Part shown: positions 35,431-46,869 of the stretch, piece by piece
How the letters are laid out: every line of letters begins with the position of its first letter
How positions within the stretch are numbered: the first letter of the stretch is position 1
From: Lepisosteus oculatus
Lineage: Eukaryota > Chordata > Actinopteri > Semionotiformes > Lepisosteidae
Assembly: GCF_040954835.1 (NCBI RefSeq)
Contig: NC_090723.1
Coordinates: forward strand, 8,690,001-8,754,000
Length of the DNA stretch: 64,000 nt
Reading direction: 5' to 3'
Notes under the pieces: model-generated
Told to the model about the DNA's origin: nothing
Database searches by the model: none
What the model saw: only the letters and a program-made list of their open reading frames with translations
Made by a program: the position numbers and the translations under genes

Positions 35431-37768
35431 CAAAATCAAAGTGGAACATTCAGATATGTTTAAAAGCTATATATACTGATCATAATATCTAATATCAACT
35501 AGCCACCACTTACCAATCACTGCACTAAAGGCAGTAGACTTTCACATACACAAGTGTCCATCCCAGACAATGGAGATTCCTGCAGTTCAAAGTTGAGGGT
35601 TCAGAGACTCCTGTTCTTTAGGGTGAGAAAAGAACTGAAATAATTCTAACTAGTGATCATTTGATTTACTTCACCATTGTTCTTTAAGGCCAGACAACCT
35701 TTGTCTGAATCGCTGAAATTGCACAATTAAAAATAACTGAAGATTTCTTCAGTCAGGGGAATTTTGCCAGGGGTACTGCTTTGTTATCGACATGTTGACA
35801 ACTGCAGGCAGTCAGAGAAATTTCAGCATCAAGCACTATCAGAAAGCAATAACCTTTCACCTTTTACACCCACTGCGAGACTGGCCACAGTCAAGAAACC
35901 AGACAGGAAAAAAAGCTCAAGACAAAAACTATACTCATTTTTAATAACACTTTGTCTGCATTGTAAAAAAAAAAAACATATATAAAGCAGTGGCATGATT
36001 AAGGATGAACAGCATCAGGAGCATACTCCCAAATTAAAAACCATTCATTTGCATTAACCACTGCCCTTAGTGTATGACTGCAAAGCACAGACCCGTCCTG
36101 CTTGTTTCATTTGGATCCTCTGAGGAAACCAGAAACTGGGGTTCAGACTGGGGGGGCTGCACCACCAAGTTGCCCAGCCCATGAAGGCATGGTTACTGGT
36201 CGCCGGCTCACAGTAACAGGTTAGGGAGAAACACCATCTGCTCAGCACCGACAGGTCTGGCAGGCTTTCAACACCAGGATGTTCCAGGTTTAGTGGCGCA
36301 ACAGCTCCAAATCCCCTGTAGAGCTCGGTGGGCCCTGCAGCACGTCCCTGGACTAAAAGTTGGGAAGGGTGGGCGAGTCAAAAAAGTGCATCCTTACAAC
36401 TCTCTCTCTCCCCCTCCAGTCATAAAGAACTAACACATGAACATGCTGCCTCGACATCTGTCCTGTCAGCACTCGCTTTCTGTCACGTCTTTCGTTCTCA
36501 CTAAAGGGCCTCAGTTTAAAGATCGAGGGCTCTACGGTTTTTCACAACATAACCACTGTGATCTGAATACTTCAAATGTTTGCTAGGTTCTTTGCTGGGT
36601 TCTAAGGTTGATGCCATGACAAAGTTTATTCAAACAACATTTTAAGGAGCCCTTTATCCAAACACTAAATCCCTTTAAATCCTGGGCTTTTACTTCCTAT
36701 ACCGTGCATGGTAATGCTGAGTGAACACAAGTGTCATTTCTCGTAACTGCAGAACCTAAAACTACATTTTGGCGCTCCAGTCCCCTGTGCTTGTGGTTAT
36801 GGGATGAGAGCAACATTTGTGGTCTGCCTGGCCCCCCTAGTGGTCTACCGAAGAAGTGCAGAGAGATATCTGTAAAAACAGGAGCTGGTGGTAGAAAATA
36901 AAAAAAAAAGATGAAAAGGTTTAACAAGCCAGCAACAGAGCAATGTCTTCAGTCTCAGAAAAAAGATGCTGCAGAACAGCAGGAAAACAAAAATGATGGG
37001 AGGACATCAATTTAGGGTAAAGTAGCTGTCTGACTCACAATCAGAGACACTTTCCATTTTCCTGCCCTGCCACCCTTCCGTTGTCTGTTGTCCTGTATGG
37101 CTGTCTGAGTCAAATCAACAGTTTGCCACATCCAGCGTTGCTCTGCTTCATGTTTCCACTGAGACATCTACCTGAAATACACGTGCTGATGTGCTAATGA
37201 CACGTGCCAAGGACAACGTTCGTCCACCCTCCCCGACCTCTGACACCTCCTCTCAATGGGATTCCAGCAAAGGACAATGCTGCTCTTAAACATCAGGACC
37301 AGGGGCTTTCCTACTGGCCATCCTCGACACCGGGTGTCAGAACCCAACTCTGTAAAACACAGAGTCACGCCACCAGTCACACTATTAGCTTCCGAGAAGT
37401 CCGTTAAAAGAAGCCTTAGACGAGGAGGGAGAAAAATGGACTCCATCCAACATTTCTGCCAATGCTGCCAATTTATAAAACTGTAAAGAACAGTAATAAA
37501 AAAAGGTGAATCATATTGAAAACCACTGTGATTTTTGTTTCTGATTAGGTCTAGCCACAAGCCTATAGTGGTTTAACTGCAATTTTTTTTTTTCACATTT
37601 ACAAAACAAAAACAAAAGACAAAGAACTATTTTCCCCGACTTGTGCCTAGCTGGGTGAGGGAACATCACACTGACCGCCGCCAGACTCTTGTGCTACAAG
37701 AAGGGACAACACACAGGTGAGCACAGAGCAGTGCCAGCTGGGCAGTTCGTACAGCAGTCACAGTTGTG
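35431..37768. other. Intergenic DNA, no gene seen
   Basis: AT-rich, with poly-A runs at 35965-35977 and 36900-36910 and a poly-T run at 37586-37595. I found no recognisable gene or repeat family. Small open frames carry no domain signatures. Confidence 0.5.
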
Positions 37769-37776
37769 GCCAGAAG

Positions 37777-38474
37777 TAGTGCTGGGCGATAATTCGATAA
37801 CGATAATTATTGCGATATATTTTTAACAAAAGTTCGATATATATGTTTGTGCTTTGCGCAAAATACTGCGCGAGTGTGCGTGCGTGTTGCAGACTGGGCA
37901 GCTAACGTGGTGGTGTTTACCCACACGGTGGTGGCAGACAGGACTGTAGTTAAGAGTGGAGAAATGAGCGACACTGAAGCAAATGTAGTGCTGCCAATGA
38001 CCAGCTTGAAGGACAATGACATCGTCGACAGAAAAGGTCATTCAACTTCGGTAATTTGGAGATATTTTGGCTTTTTACGATCAGACATAAAACAGAGCAC
38101 TTTCAACATTGCAGTCTGTCTTAGCCATCTTCTATGTGTGTTTTATCACACTGCAGTATTTAATTTTTCTGTTAAGATATTTATTTTGTAAATTTTACTC
38201 ATGCATATTTTGACATAAAAAGACTTGGATACTCGCTACCTCAGATTTGGTTAATGTTTCTGCTGTTTGGCAAGTGTTTGTTGTGTTCTTAAAATAAAGA
38301 GTTGTTTAATTTACCAATTAACTGTCTGGTTTCTTCAACTTTCACTCAGGAGAAAAAATCTGCCTTTAAACCTGAAAGAAATAGTGATTTGACATTTATC
38401 GTGATAATTATCGATATCGACTGATATGACATTTTTTATCGTGATAATGTTTTTAGCCATATCGTCCAGCCCTA
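37777..38474 (+). mobile_element. Non-autonomous hAT DNA transposon, complete, with target duplication
   Basis: A 698-bp DNA transposon. Imperfect terminal inverted repeats are TAGTGCTGGGCGATA at the left end and TAGGGCTGGACGATAT, read inward, at the right end. An exact 8-bp target duplication GCCAGAAG occurs at 37769-37776 and 38475-38482, the length hAT transposases generate. Sub-terminal AT-rich palindromic runs of ATCGATAT/TATCGTGATAATTATCG character are present at both ends. The interior keeps a remnant of the transposase N-terminus and then non-coding DNA, so this is an internal-deletion derivative needing a transposase supplied in trans. Confidence 0.9.
37964..38100 (+). pseudogene. 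hAT transposase N-terminal remnant (partial BED zinc finger)
   Basis: An open stretch from ATG 37964 begins MSDTEA and later reads HSTSVIWRYFGFLRSDIKQS, which matches the start of the BED-type zinc finger of hAT transposases and ZBED proteins (S-x-x-W-x-Y-F-G-F...). The Cys-x2-Cys and His ligands of the finger, and the whole RNase H-like catalytic domain, are absent: the frame runs into unrelated sequence after about 38100 and stops at 38191. It was probably the first exon of a transposase from which the rest was deleted. It is non-functional as a transposase. Confidence 0.7.
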
Positions 38475-38482
38475 GCCAGAAG

Positions 38483-39954
38483 CCAGATAAACAGACCAGA
38501 ACTTTGATAACTTTCAGTTGTACTTTTTGGCATCAATGCACTCCTTCTATTGAAGCAAATTGCATCAGGGCTATAAATGCTTGAGAGCTGTGTGCACAAC
38601 GCACACCAAAAATTGTAACCTGACACAAAGGTTTTGCCCTGCCCCTAGCAAAAAAAAAACAATGCAAAGAGACCCCAGGTTTAGATGTGCACACAATGAT
38701 ATGTACACATTTTTAGGTCCCGGTCACACACATTTGTATGTATTTTCTGCACGTATGCAGACACACGCTTTCATACTGCGCAAAGGTCTGTTGGCAGTTT
38801 GGCAGAAGGATGCAGGCTGTAAAATTCTGTAGCCACGCAGTACATTTGGGTAGTACGTTACCAAAATGAGCCAAGAACATAAAACTTATTAAGTTATAAA
38901 ATTAAAACATATACACAAACCCGGCTACACAGATTCCCTTGCCAGAACCACAGTAAACATTTCATCATCCATCAGTGATGGCTCATGAACCACAACTCCC
39001 ACCTCACTGAGGAGCAGGGTGAAGCCCGTGAACATTATGGCACCCCAGAGTGCCCCATTCCCTCTGAAGTTCGGCTGAAGCTGAGTGACTTTCAGCAGAT
39101 CTCAAAAGCTCAGAAGAACGTGTAATAGCCCGTTTTTTAAAAACACATCATAAAAACAAAACTGGCTCTTGCTTTCTGTTTAGAGGCAACAGTTTAAAGG
39201 CCAGCTGTGAGGATTTAGCTTCCTGATTGCCTAACAACCTTTATATCAGTTATTTTTCCTTTATACCATAAGTTAGCAGTAAGAATCCTAATTTTAACAA
39301 TGTGTGTATTTAATTCTTCAGTTTAGATCTACACCACAAAAAAAATCACAAAAAGTTACTTCCAAATACAATTTTACAATAACTTGCAAACTGGTAACAC
39401 CATTTGGCTCTATTGGAACTCAACTTGTTGTAAAGCGCTATGAGATCCTGTTGAACACGAGGATATTTAAGTCCTATTAAATGAGATAAAATAACACTGT
39501 GAACCAAGAGACATCTCAGGTACACTGCACACTGTATTCACACCTACGAATAATCAACATGAACAAGATTTCCTATAAAGATGAAGTGAGGGACTGAGAA
39601 AAAAACTGAATATGTTTATACAAGAGAGAGAGCAGGAAGCTGATTTTAAAAAAGCAATCAATTATCATTTCAATTTTTTGAGTGACATACATCGTAGCAT
39701 AAGTCACTTTTGAAAAACAATGCTTCATATTAAAAATATAAAATATTCTTGCTCTTATCTGATAACCTCCCACATTTGGACATGAAGTCACCCTATTGAC
39801 ATCTCAGCACAGATGAGCTCTGGGACGGTAATATACAGTAAATCCAGAAATTTGAATGCTAAGATTTCACATTATGTTACAAGTCTAGTAGAACAGTCTC
39901 CTTGCCTCTTGTTAAAAAATGAAAAAGATAACGGCACAGGACACCTGCACACAT
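38483..39954. other. Intergenic DNA; one LINE-like 3' tail motif
   Basis: AT-rich sequence without a recognised gene. At 39428-39490 the motif TTGTAAAGCGCTATGAGATC followed by GATATTTAAGTCCTATTAAA resembles the 3' tail used by CR1/L2-type LINEs and their SINEs, suggesting an old 5'-truncated insertion. Nothing else is classified. Confidence 0.4.
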
Positions 39955-40262
39955 TCTATCCATTCATTATCAGCCCCAACGTAGTCCAATACAGGGTCAC
40001 AGTCCTCCAGAGTCTCACCCAGCACACAATGGGCATTAAGCAGGACACACCCTGGACAGGACACCATGACATCTCAGTCACTTGCATATGGGGGGACGTT
40101 TAGAGTCACCAGTTAAGATTATATCCTTAAACCAGGACACCCAGAAAAAATCCAAAAGGATCATGGGGAGAGCATGCAAATCCCTCACAGAGAGTGGCAG
40201 AATCAAACCCAGAACCCAAGAGGTCTGATGCGGGAGCACCAACCGCCAAACTATCGTGAAGT
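39955..40262 (-). mobile_element. V-SINE-like element, degenerate reverse copy
   Basis: Reads in reverse orientation with the same order of segments as 51193-51526: CATTCATTATCAGCCCC, CAATACAGGGTCACAGTCCT, CACACCCTGGACAGGACACC, then GGGGAGAGCATGCAAATCCC and ACCCAGAACCCAAGAGGTC. These correspond to the 3' and central conserved parts of V-SINE-type retroposons. Divergence indicates an old copy. Confidence 0.65.
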
Positions 40263-43200
40263 CCTCTCTGCTTTTTCTTCCAGAAAAAAAAAGACAGTGA
40301 AACCCACGTGACCATCTTTTAGTAGCTGAGCTTATAACACATGGGTTATGCCTGACAAATAAGCTGATTTTTGTAGATACAGGCAGTTCTTTTGATGACG
40401 AATGTCTACTGTGTATAAACTTGTGTATCTGGAGGAACGTGCGACAGCAGCTTTCCCAAAAGTGGGGGAATACAGTACCTGCTAAATTATTCAGTGATCC
40501 AAGAAGAGACAAGGTTGGTATTTCACAGCGTACCCTGAGCATATATATCTGGTGCCCTGTTTTTTAAGCCAGAAATAACCTTCAAGTAAAATGTGGACTT
40601 GTGTTTGGGCATTGGTGGTTTTTACTTTGCACAAGAGAGGCCGTAGGTTTTCTTGGAGACGTCGCCAATATGAAAACTGCACTGTGCCTGGTCACTACCC
40701 CTGTGCGCTCTGGGCACGGCGCGGTACAGCACACGGCCACTGTGTTAGAGACAGGCTCGCTGAGGGAATGCATACCCAAGTGGCAAAGGGGAAATGCGGT
40801 GCGAAACAAGGGGCAGCCAGCGGTGGCCGCGAACAAGCCATTGACCACACTTTCAAAAACAGAGGTTTGCCTTTCGAACGTGTGGTCTTGTGAAATTCAG
40901 ACCATCAGAGCCTGGAATGCCGATGGAGGGGTCTGGGGGCTTGGAGAGGTGGTGTGGGGAGGGAGGAGGGCTCTGGCTGCGAGGTGTGTTTGCCTCTCTC
41001 TCTTCATGTGTTAAACCCGACTGTGAGCAGTCGAGTTTGTGGTTTGAGCTGCTGTTCTCTCTACCACCATAGCCTGGGTGAAAGAAACACAGCTCGTAGC
41101 TCTATAGCCCACAGAACTGGAGGAAATACAATGGTGTTAACCTCTAAGACTAAGATCTTTTTCATTTTTTTAAAGGAAGCATTGAAGAGCGTACAGTTTA
41201 TAAAAATATAGATGCCTCTGTTCTGTTTTGAGAGAACGGTCTGGGTTTAAAATGGCAACGCAATTTTTTTATTCTTGTTTTTTTTTTTACTAGGTAAAAG
41301 GTTCTGTAAAATGTGGTCGTTTTAGAAACATGGTTCATTTAAAAAAAACTGAGCAGTCATTAAAAATTGAACAAAATGGCAGTCTTTTCTCCTCTCCTTG
41401 ATCTCAACCTACTGGTCATTTCTACATGGACTCTGAGTCTGCAAAATGAGTGAGGGCTTTTAGCGTCAAAGCTAAAAAATTAACTCACTCAACTCACAGG
41501 AATCAAATATTTTATAAAGTAAAATATACTTAAACAGACCATTTTTAAGGAAATGTGTGATTTAATACAGGTCATCTTAATTTGGAAAAGAAAAGCAACA
41601 TTTTTTTGTTTCATTTGCAAGAACTGAATAAAATTTTTGAAAATGTGTTTTGTTCACTAGCAAATTATCTGCCAGTTTTTGAAACTGAGGGCCTTACTTT
41701 CCTAACTGTGCAGAGGAGGCTCAGGTTTCAGACAAAGTGCTTCCACACAGGGGAAGTTCTGTGTTACATCTTTATATCGAAAAATCTTTTCCTCCCTTAG
41801 AACGATTTAGCGTGCAACCCATTGATTTTGTGCAGTAAGCAGATACTGTGATGCAAGAAAATACAGAATTCCAAACCGAATTTTTTTTTCCGCTGAATTA
41901 ATTTAAATGATTTATGGATTTATTTTCCAATCTCTTTTTAAGGCTACAAGAGATCAGCAGTCGAGAGAAACACACGAAACAGCAAGTAGCTTGTGTCCCA
42001 TCACTAACAAACAGCAATGACTATTAAAGGCTACTGTAAGCTGCCATCAGTCTACTTTTAATGGGCGACATGCCCCACCACAATGTGAGAAGAAAACTGA
42101 AAGTGTTAAAACATCACTGAAAACATCTCATGGCAGCTTAAACCTTTCTTTAATGACGAGCAGAGGAATATTTGAGGAAATGCAAAAACAACAGCTTCAA
42201 CAAGACATGCTGAGCAAAACTGGAACTGAACCCTTACCAATAAAATAGAAATGCCTAAGGAGAGACTAGTTTAAAAAGGAAATTCACAAGCAAAAAGCAG
42301 TCATTTTTAAATATTGTCCTGAAAATTATATTTGATACATAGCAAACCATGCAATAAAACTTTTTGACTGCTGTGCTGTGTGAATACTTCTGACTTTGTG
42401 ACACAACACATGCAACTTATTATGATGATAAGAACTCACTGCTAGGTAGATGTGGTTATTAGAAAGTCCCTAATGTCAGTTTAATTTTCACTGAAAGAGT
42501 CCAAACCAGGATTTTTTGTTCCCAATGCAGACTAATGCACGGAAAACAGCTGCCAGGTTTATTTTTTAAGCTAAGAACGTACTCATAAATTAGAACCAAG
42601 CAGATTAGGTTCAAGAGAAAAATAAATTTGTTTTGACAAGTTGGTTATGATTAGATTCTATCATTCTGCACTTGAGCCAAAAAAAGCAAAGCAGGGGGTG
42701 CACCTGAGTAATGAGACAGACAGGCTGACGATAAACTGCACAGCTAAACCACTGCAGATAAATGCACAGTTCCTCCCAGCGCTTTTAGACTCTAGTGACA
42801 GGTCACCACCCACCACCCAGCGGGCTCTAAGGTGGTTCCTTTAAATATCTCACCACATTAGGAACTGCAACACAAGGATTTAAATGCTTGAGTCTGAATA
42901 ATTATTTCAATTCTACTGCGGTACAAAAGACATTTTACACTGTTCTGCTCTTTCCACTCTAAGTTTTTCTTACTATACGGTAACAGTTTTATGGTAACCT
43001 TCTGCTGAAGTTTTAGCCATTTTGTTTTGTGATAGCAGCTAGTGCAAATCTGTATTTTGTAGTAGAAACAGTAGCTTTTTAGCTTCATAGATGGGTGGAT
43101 GGATGTGGAGAGAATAACAAACGTTAATGACAAGTAACACCTGACAACGAGTTAATTAGACCCGATTGGCAAATGTGATGGATTTGCTGCTACAACACAT

Positions 43201-44822
43201 CATATTGGCTGCTCGTGTATAGTTAACCTTGAGATGTTGTGATCACGTTTTTGAAGATTCTGATCAACGTGTTAATCAAAGATGCTAAACAACAAGCTTG
43301 GCTGCTTCTCACCCAGACTAAGCTCCGTTAATAACAGCCCAAGTACAAAACACCAGTGCTGGTTCTGAGTAAATCGTTGATGTTTCTAACGTACACACTG
43401 CGGATGTATTGTCTGGATTGTGGCTAAGATGTATAAACCTTCTGCACAGAATTCGATGAAGGCAATACAGTACAAACAACAAAAGACATTAAGGATGTCA
43501 ATGAGTTTTGCACCCCTCCCAAAAAATTTGCAGAGATATTGGCCATTCCTGAGCTGTCTTAATGAGTGCAGAATGCATGTTTTGCACAATTCTCTGACCG
43601 TAAGCAAGCGCCATCACAAAGCTTTTCAAAACGAGTCATTCTGCAGCTTGGGGAAGATGCAACAGCGGCATATGGAGAGTAACATAGAAACCTGAATCAG
43701 GCGGTCACTGAGCTTCAACCATACCAAGCCAGGAAAAAGCAGAATTTCAAGCACTGAAAGAAAAGAAATTATGACAATGAAAGCAACAGGCCAAAAAAAG
43801 TCAGAAAGGTATGATCATAGTGGAGGAGTACAGCAAACCGGTGCTATTGGTAAAGAAAGTGCATTTCAGACTGGTGTATTTAAGCTGGGGTCCATAGTCT
43901 GAGCTCTAACTCAGTGCCCACAGCACTGAGATTCACATCAGGTCCTCAACACATCACTTTATATTTAATCCTATTGTTTAAGTACATTTACCATGATAAC
44001 ATTCTCTGGGAAAGCAACGCCTTGTATTTCACTGTCTCCATGAAACTGGGACGTTTGCTGTGCTTTACAACACAGGTACTGAGAAGCAGATTAGCACTGC
44101 ACACAGGACATTCAAAAGGCACGAGAAGACAGGCCCCCAGTTTATAATAAAAGAAAGGCTTGGTACGAAACTAAGAGCTAGAAGTGAATCACTTGACTCC
44201 ATCCTCTGTGGGGACATAACAGCCAGTTATTGAAAGTACCATAAAAAAACGAAACGTTTGCAAACAAGTGGAGACCTGGCACTTCTAGTTCATGTGGTAG
44301 TTAGGAGTTAAATGACCTGGGGATCTCACCCAGCCATGTCTTGAAAGAAGCCTGGAAACCGGCTTCAAAATCACGGCTGGGTAAACTGGTTCAGCACCTC
44401 CACAACCCTCTGTGTAAATAACAACCCCCCCGTTCTCAGTTTTAAATGGACTTCCTCATATTTTCTCCTTTTTTCCTCTGCTTTGCTGAGCTAACAGCTA
44501 ACCGTGTTTTGCTGCCGATCATGAAGACGGGTAATAGGGTGGCTGCGTCAGCACCCGCGAATGCGTAACTTGTGCGTCACGCCTACCCTCTTCAGCACTC
44601 GGCAGAGGTCTGCTGAACTGTGAGGTTTAGTCCAGGCTGATGTCTGCTTGTCTAATATATACAAAAGAGAAGCACCGCTTCAGATAATTGTCCTTTTTAA
44701 CTCCGCAACAGTCACAAAGGTTATACACAACTGCAATGAAACATATCAACCACTTTACGAAAAAAAGCTAAGCATTTTACAAAAGCCCCGAAAGAGGCAC
44801 AAACAAAATCACTGGTCACACC
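40263..44822. other. Intergenic DNA, no gene seen
   Basis: A moderately GC-rich part (40600-41100) is followed by strongly AT-rich sequence (41100-44400). I recognise no exon, RNA gene or repeat family. Open frames of up to 154 codons at 40078-40542 overlap the degenerate V-SINE and are not coding. Confidence 0.45.
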
Positions 44823-45584
44823 GTGGCGGAAATGAGTTTTTTTTGTCTAGCTTATGAAAGGATCGAAGATCTTTCTCTGTTCCACTCTCCTGGACAGAGG
44901 ACTGCGTCTTTTCTTTGCTGCTTTTATGCAATAACTCGGCTCTTTCTTTATCATCACACCTTCCACACTGCTGTCAAACATCCCCCGCCTTGCGCTCGGT
45001 GCCTCGCAGGCTGCAGACACACACCCTGGGCCTTCTCTCTCATCTCCTGCGCGCAGTTCCAGGAAGCCTGTTTCTCTCTGCTTGTGTCAAAGAAGAGCCG
45101 ATCTGCCCTTGAAGTTTCCATCACAGGAAAAGCTTGTGGCTTCACCTCTGACCCGAAGGACAGGCCGAGTGTGGCATGCGTGTGCGTGCGTGTGTGCGTC
45201 TGGATGTACAGATCAACAGAAAAAACAAACAACGGCACTGCAAAATGGGGATTTCTATTAGAACTGCTGCCTCTGACACAAGGCTTTCCACTGCAAGCCA
45301 GGACACCCAAGTGTGCCATACTCCACCATTTACTATCACTAGAACTCCTCTTGCGTTTGACTTGTCTTGATCGAACAGGCCTCACCTGTCAATCACCTGG
45401 CAAAACACCTCGTGGCGTTTTTTTTTTAATTTCATTTTTTTTGCTTGACTTAGACATTCCTCCAAGGTCTTGGAACGTCTGTAGGCAACAGCTGTCTGGA
45501 ACAGAAAGCAGCGAATGGGGGGTATTCTGTCTGGGAATGTTTCAGGATGAGCAGGACTCCTACACTAGGACCAGGAGAATTTGA
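44823..45584 (+). other. 253-codon open reading frame of doubtful coding status
   Basis: The longest open frame in the spacer. The translation is rich in Cys, Leu, Phe and Ser and shows no recognisable domain, signal peptide or repeat of a known family. It runs through a GT-type simple repeat (CVCVRVCVW) and through the first copy of the 65-bp repeat at 45377, whose poly-T tail gives a Phe-rich stretch. Those features suggest chance openness. A lineage-specific or non-coding transcript cannot be excluded, because the possible promoter at 46.29 kb lies nearby. Confidence 0.2.
45377..45440 (+). repeat. 65-bp direct repeat, copy 1 (E-box / PBX-MEIS-type module)
   Basis: Near-identical to 46322-46388. 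It consists of AGGCCTCACCTGTCAATCAC, CTGGCAAAACACCTCGTGGC, a T run, then TTTCATTTTT. The core has two CACCTG E-boxes (45383-45388 and 45394-45399) flanking CTGTCAATCA (45386-45395), the complement of TGATTGACAG, the composite PBX-MEIS/PREP site. The T run at the 3' end would be a poly-A tail on the minus strand, so a retroposed origin is possible. Confidence 0.75.
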
Positions 45585-46240
45585 GGAAGCACTGATTACA
45601 ACGACACACAACAGAACAGTTGCCTTCAATTCATACTAACACATTAAGACATACACAGAGAACGCATGGGAGTTTTGATGAATGTATGTGCACACACCCG
45701 TTTCCATGTCTAGACCTTAAAACGGGTTACCTATACACCCCCCACCCACTATGGGTCGAAGGTCAACATTAATTTCTGCTAAAAGGCTTTTTCACGCGCC
45801 ACGTTCGCCGATAAATAAACGAGTTTATCTTCGGCAACAGAACTGATACAGGCAGCACGTAGCGCTGGTAACAAACAATTATTAAATTAGTAACCTGTTA
45901 GCGAAGGCCCTACCTACAGCACACCTCGAGTTGGAAAACAATACTTCATGGTTTTCCACCTTTTCTGACACACCCACTATCCGAAATTGCTGGTAGAGGC
46001 TCAGTTTCCTTTAAAAAATATACGTTTTAGAAAACCCACAAAAGTGAGAGGTCGCCATTCGGCCAGCGAAGTACGTTCAACTGACGCGGTTTGTGTTTTC
46101 AGAGGAATTAACGGCTCCTCACCTCATTATGCCGCGTCAACGTTTTAACGGGTCTTCCTCTTAAAAACGTGGTGATGAGAACCAAGCGCCTCGACGCCAA
46201 CCTGTGTTTCCTCTGTAGCAGGTTGAAAACAAAAACTTCC
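45441..46240. other. Spacer between the two 65-bp repeats
   Basis: No gene recognised. The first part is ordinary; CpG content rises from about 45780 towards 46320 (for example CACGCGCCACGTTCGCCG). This gradient leads into the promoter-like cluster at 46286-46320. Confidence 0.4.
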
Positions 46241-46285
46241 CAGGCAGAAAGAAAGACACTAGACCGTCCACCTTCGCGGACTCTA

Positions 46286-46320
46286 CGGGTGACGTCACTT
46301 CCGCCCCCGGGAGCCGCGCC
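46286..46320. promoter_or_regulatory. TATA-less promoter-like cluster: CRE, ETS, GC box
   Basis: A perfect palindromic CRE (TGACGTCA, 46290-46297) overlaps an ETS site (ACTTCCG, 46297-46303) and a GC box (CCGCCCC, 46301-46307). On the minus strand this reads GGGGCGGAAGTGACGTCA. This combination is characteristic of TATA-less CpG promoters, often bidirectional. No coding exon is visible on either side, so it may start a non-coding transcript or be an enhancer. It directly abuts copy 2 of the 65-bp repeat. Confidence 0.45.
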
Positions 46321-46321
46321 A

Positions 46322-46388
46322 AGGCCTCACCTGTCAATCACCTGGCAAAACACCTCGTGGCGTTTTTTTTTTTTAAATTTCATTTTTA
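46322..46388 (+). repeat. 65-bp direct repeat, copy 2 (E-box / PBX-MEIS-type module)
   Basis: Second copy of the module at 45377-45440, 945 bases away in the same orientation. The first ~42 bases are identical, and the T run is slightly longer. The PBX-MEIS-type site lies at 46331-46340, between the two E-boxes. The flanking sequences of the two copies differ and I found no matching target duplications. Confidence 0.75.
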
Positions 46389-46601
46389 TCCACGTCTTCA
46401 TGTTAACATCCCAGTCTTTGGCCGACTGTCGGAATATGAAGGGTCACACAAGAAAACGGTCGTTTGTGCTCAGTATTAAGAGCTCTGACGAAGGGCAGAG
46501 CCCTGATCCCCAACGTGTACGTGAGGATGTAAATATAAGAGTGCTGTCTGTACAGAACTTTTAAAAAGCTCTATATAAATAGATGGTATGTATAACACCC
46601 T

Positions 46602-46842
46602 GGCTTCCCTGCCAAATTCCCCCTGACCTTCACCAATCATGGCCTCCTAATAATCCCCCTCTCTGAACTGGCTTCATCACTCTGCTCTCCTCCCCACTTA
46701 GAGCTGGTGTGTGGGGAGCAGACTGGTCTATCATCCAGGTGGGGCTGGTTGTGGTGGAGGTGTGTCCCCACTACCTGTATAGCGCTTTAAGGTGGAGCGT
46801 CCAGAAGAGTGCTATATAACTGAGGAAGTCTTCTTATTAACA
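46602..46842 (+). mobile_element. 5S-SINE family, 3' part (5'-truncated copy)
   Basis: Matches the second half of 9826-10380: CACCAATCATGGCCTCCTAA, TCATCACTCTGCTCTCCTCC, then ATCCAGGTGGGGCTGGTTGT and a decayed tail TATAGCGCTTTAAGGTGGAG with GTGCTATATAACTG. The 5S-derived head is missing. It is more diverged at the tail than the 32.0 and 50.1 kb copies. Confidence 0.75.
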
Positions 46843-46869
46843 CTACTAGCATTAGCACTATTGGCATTA

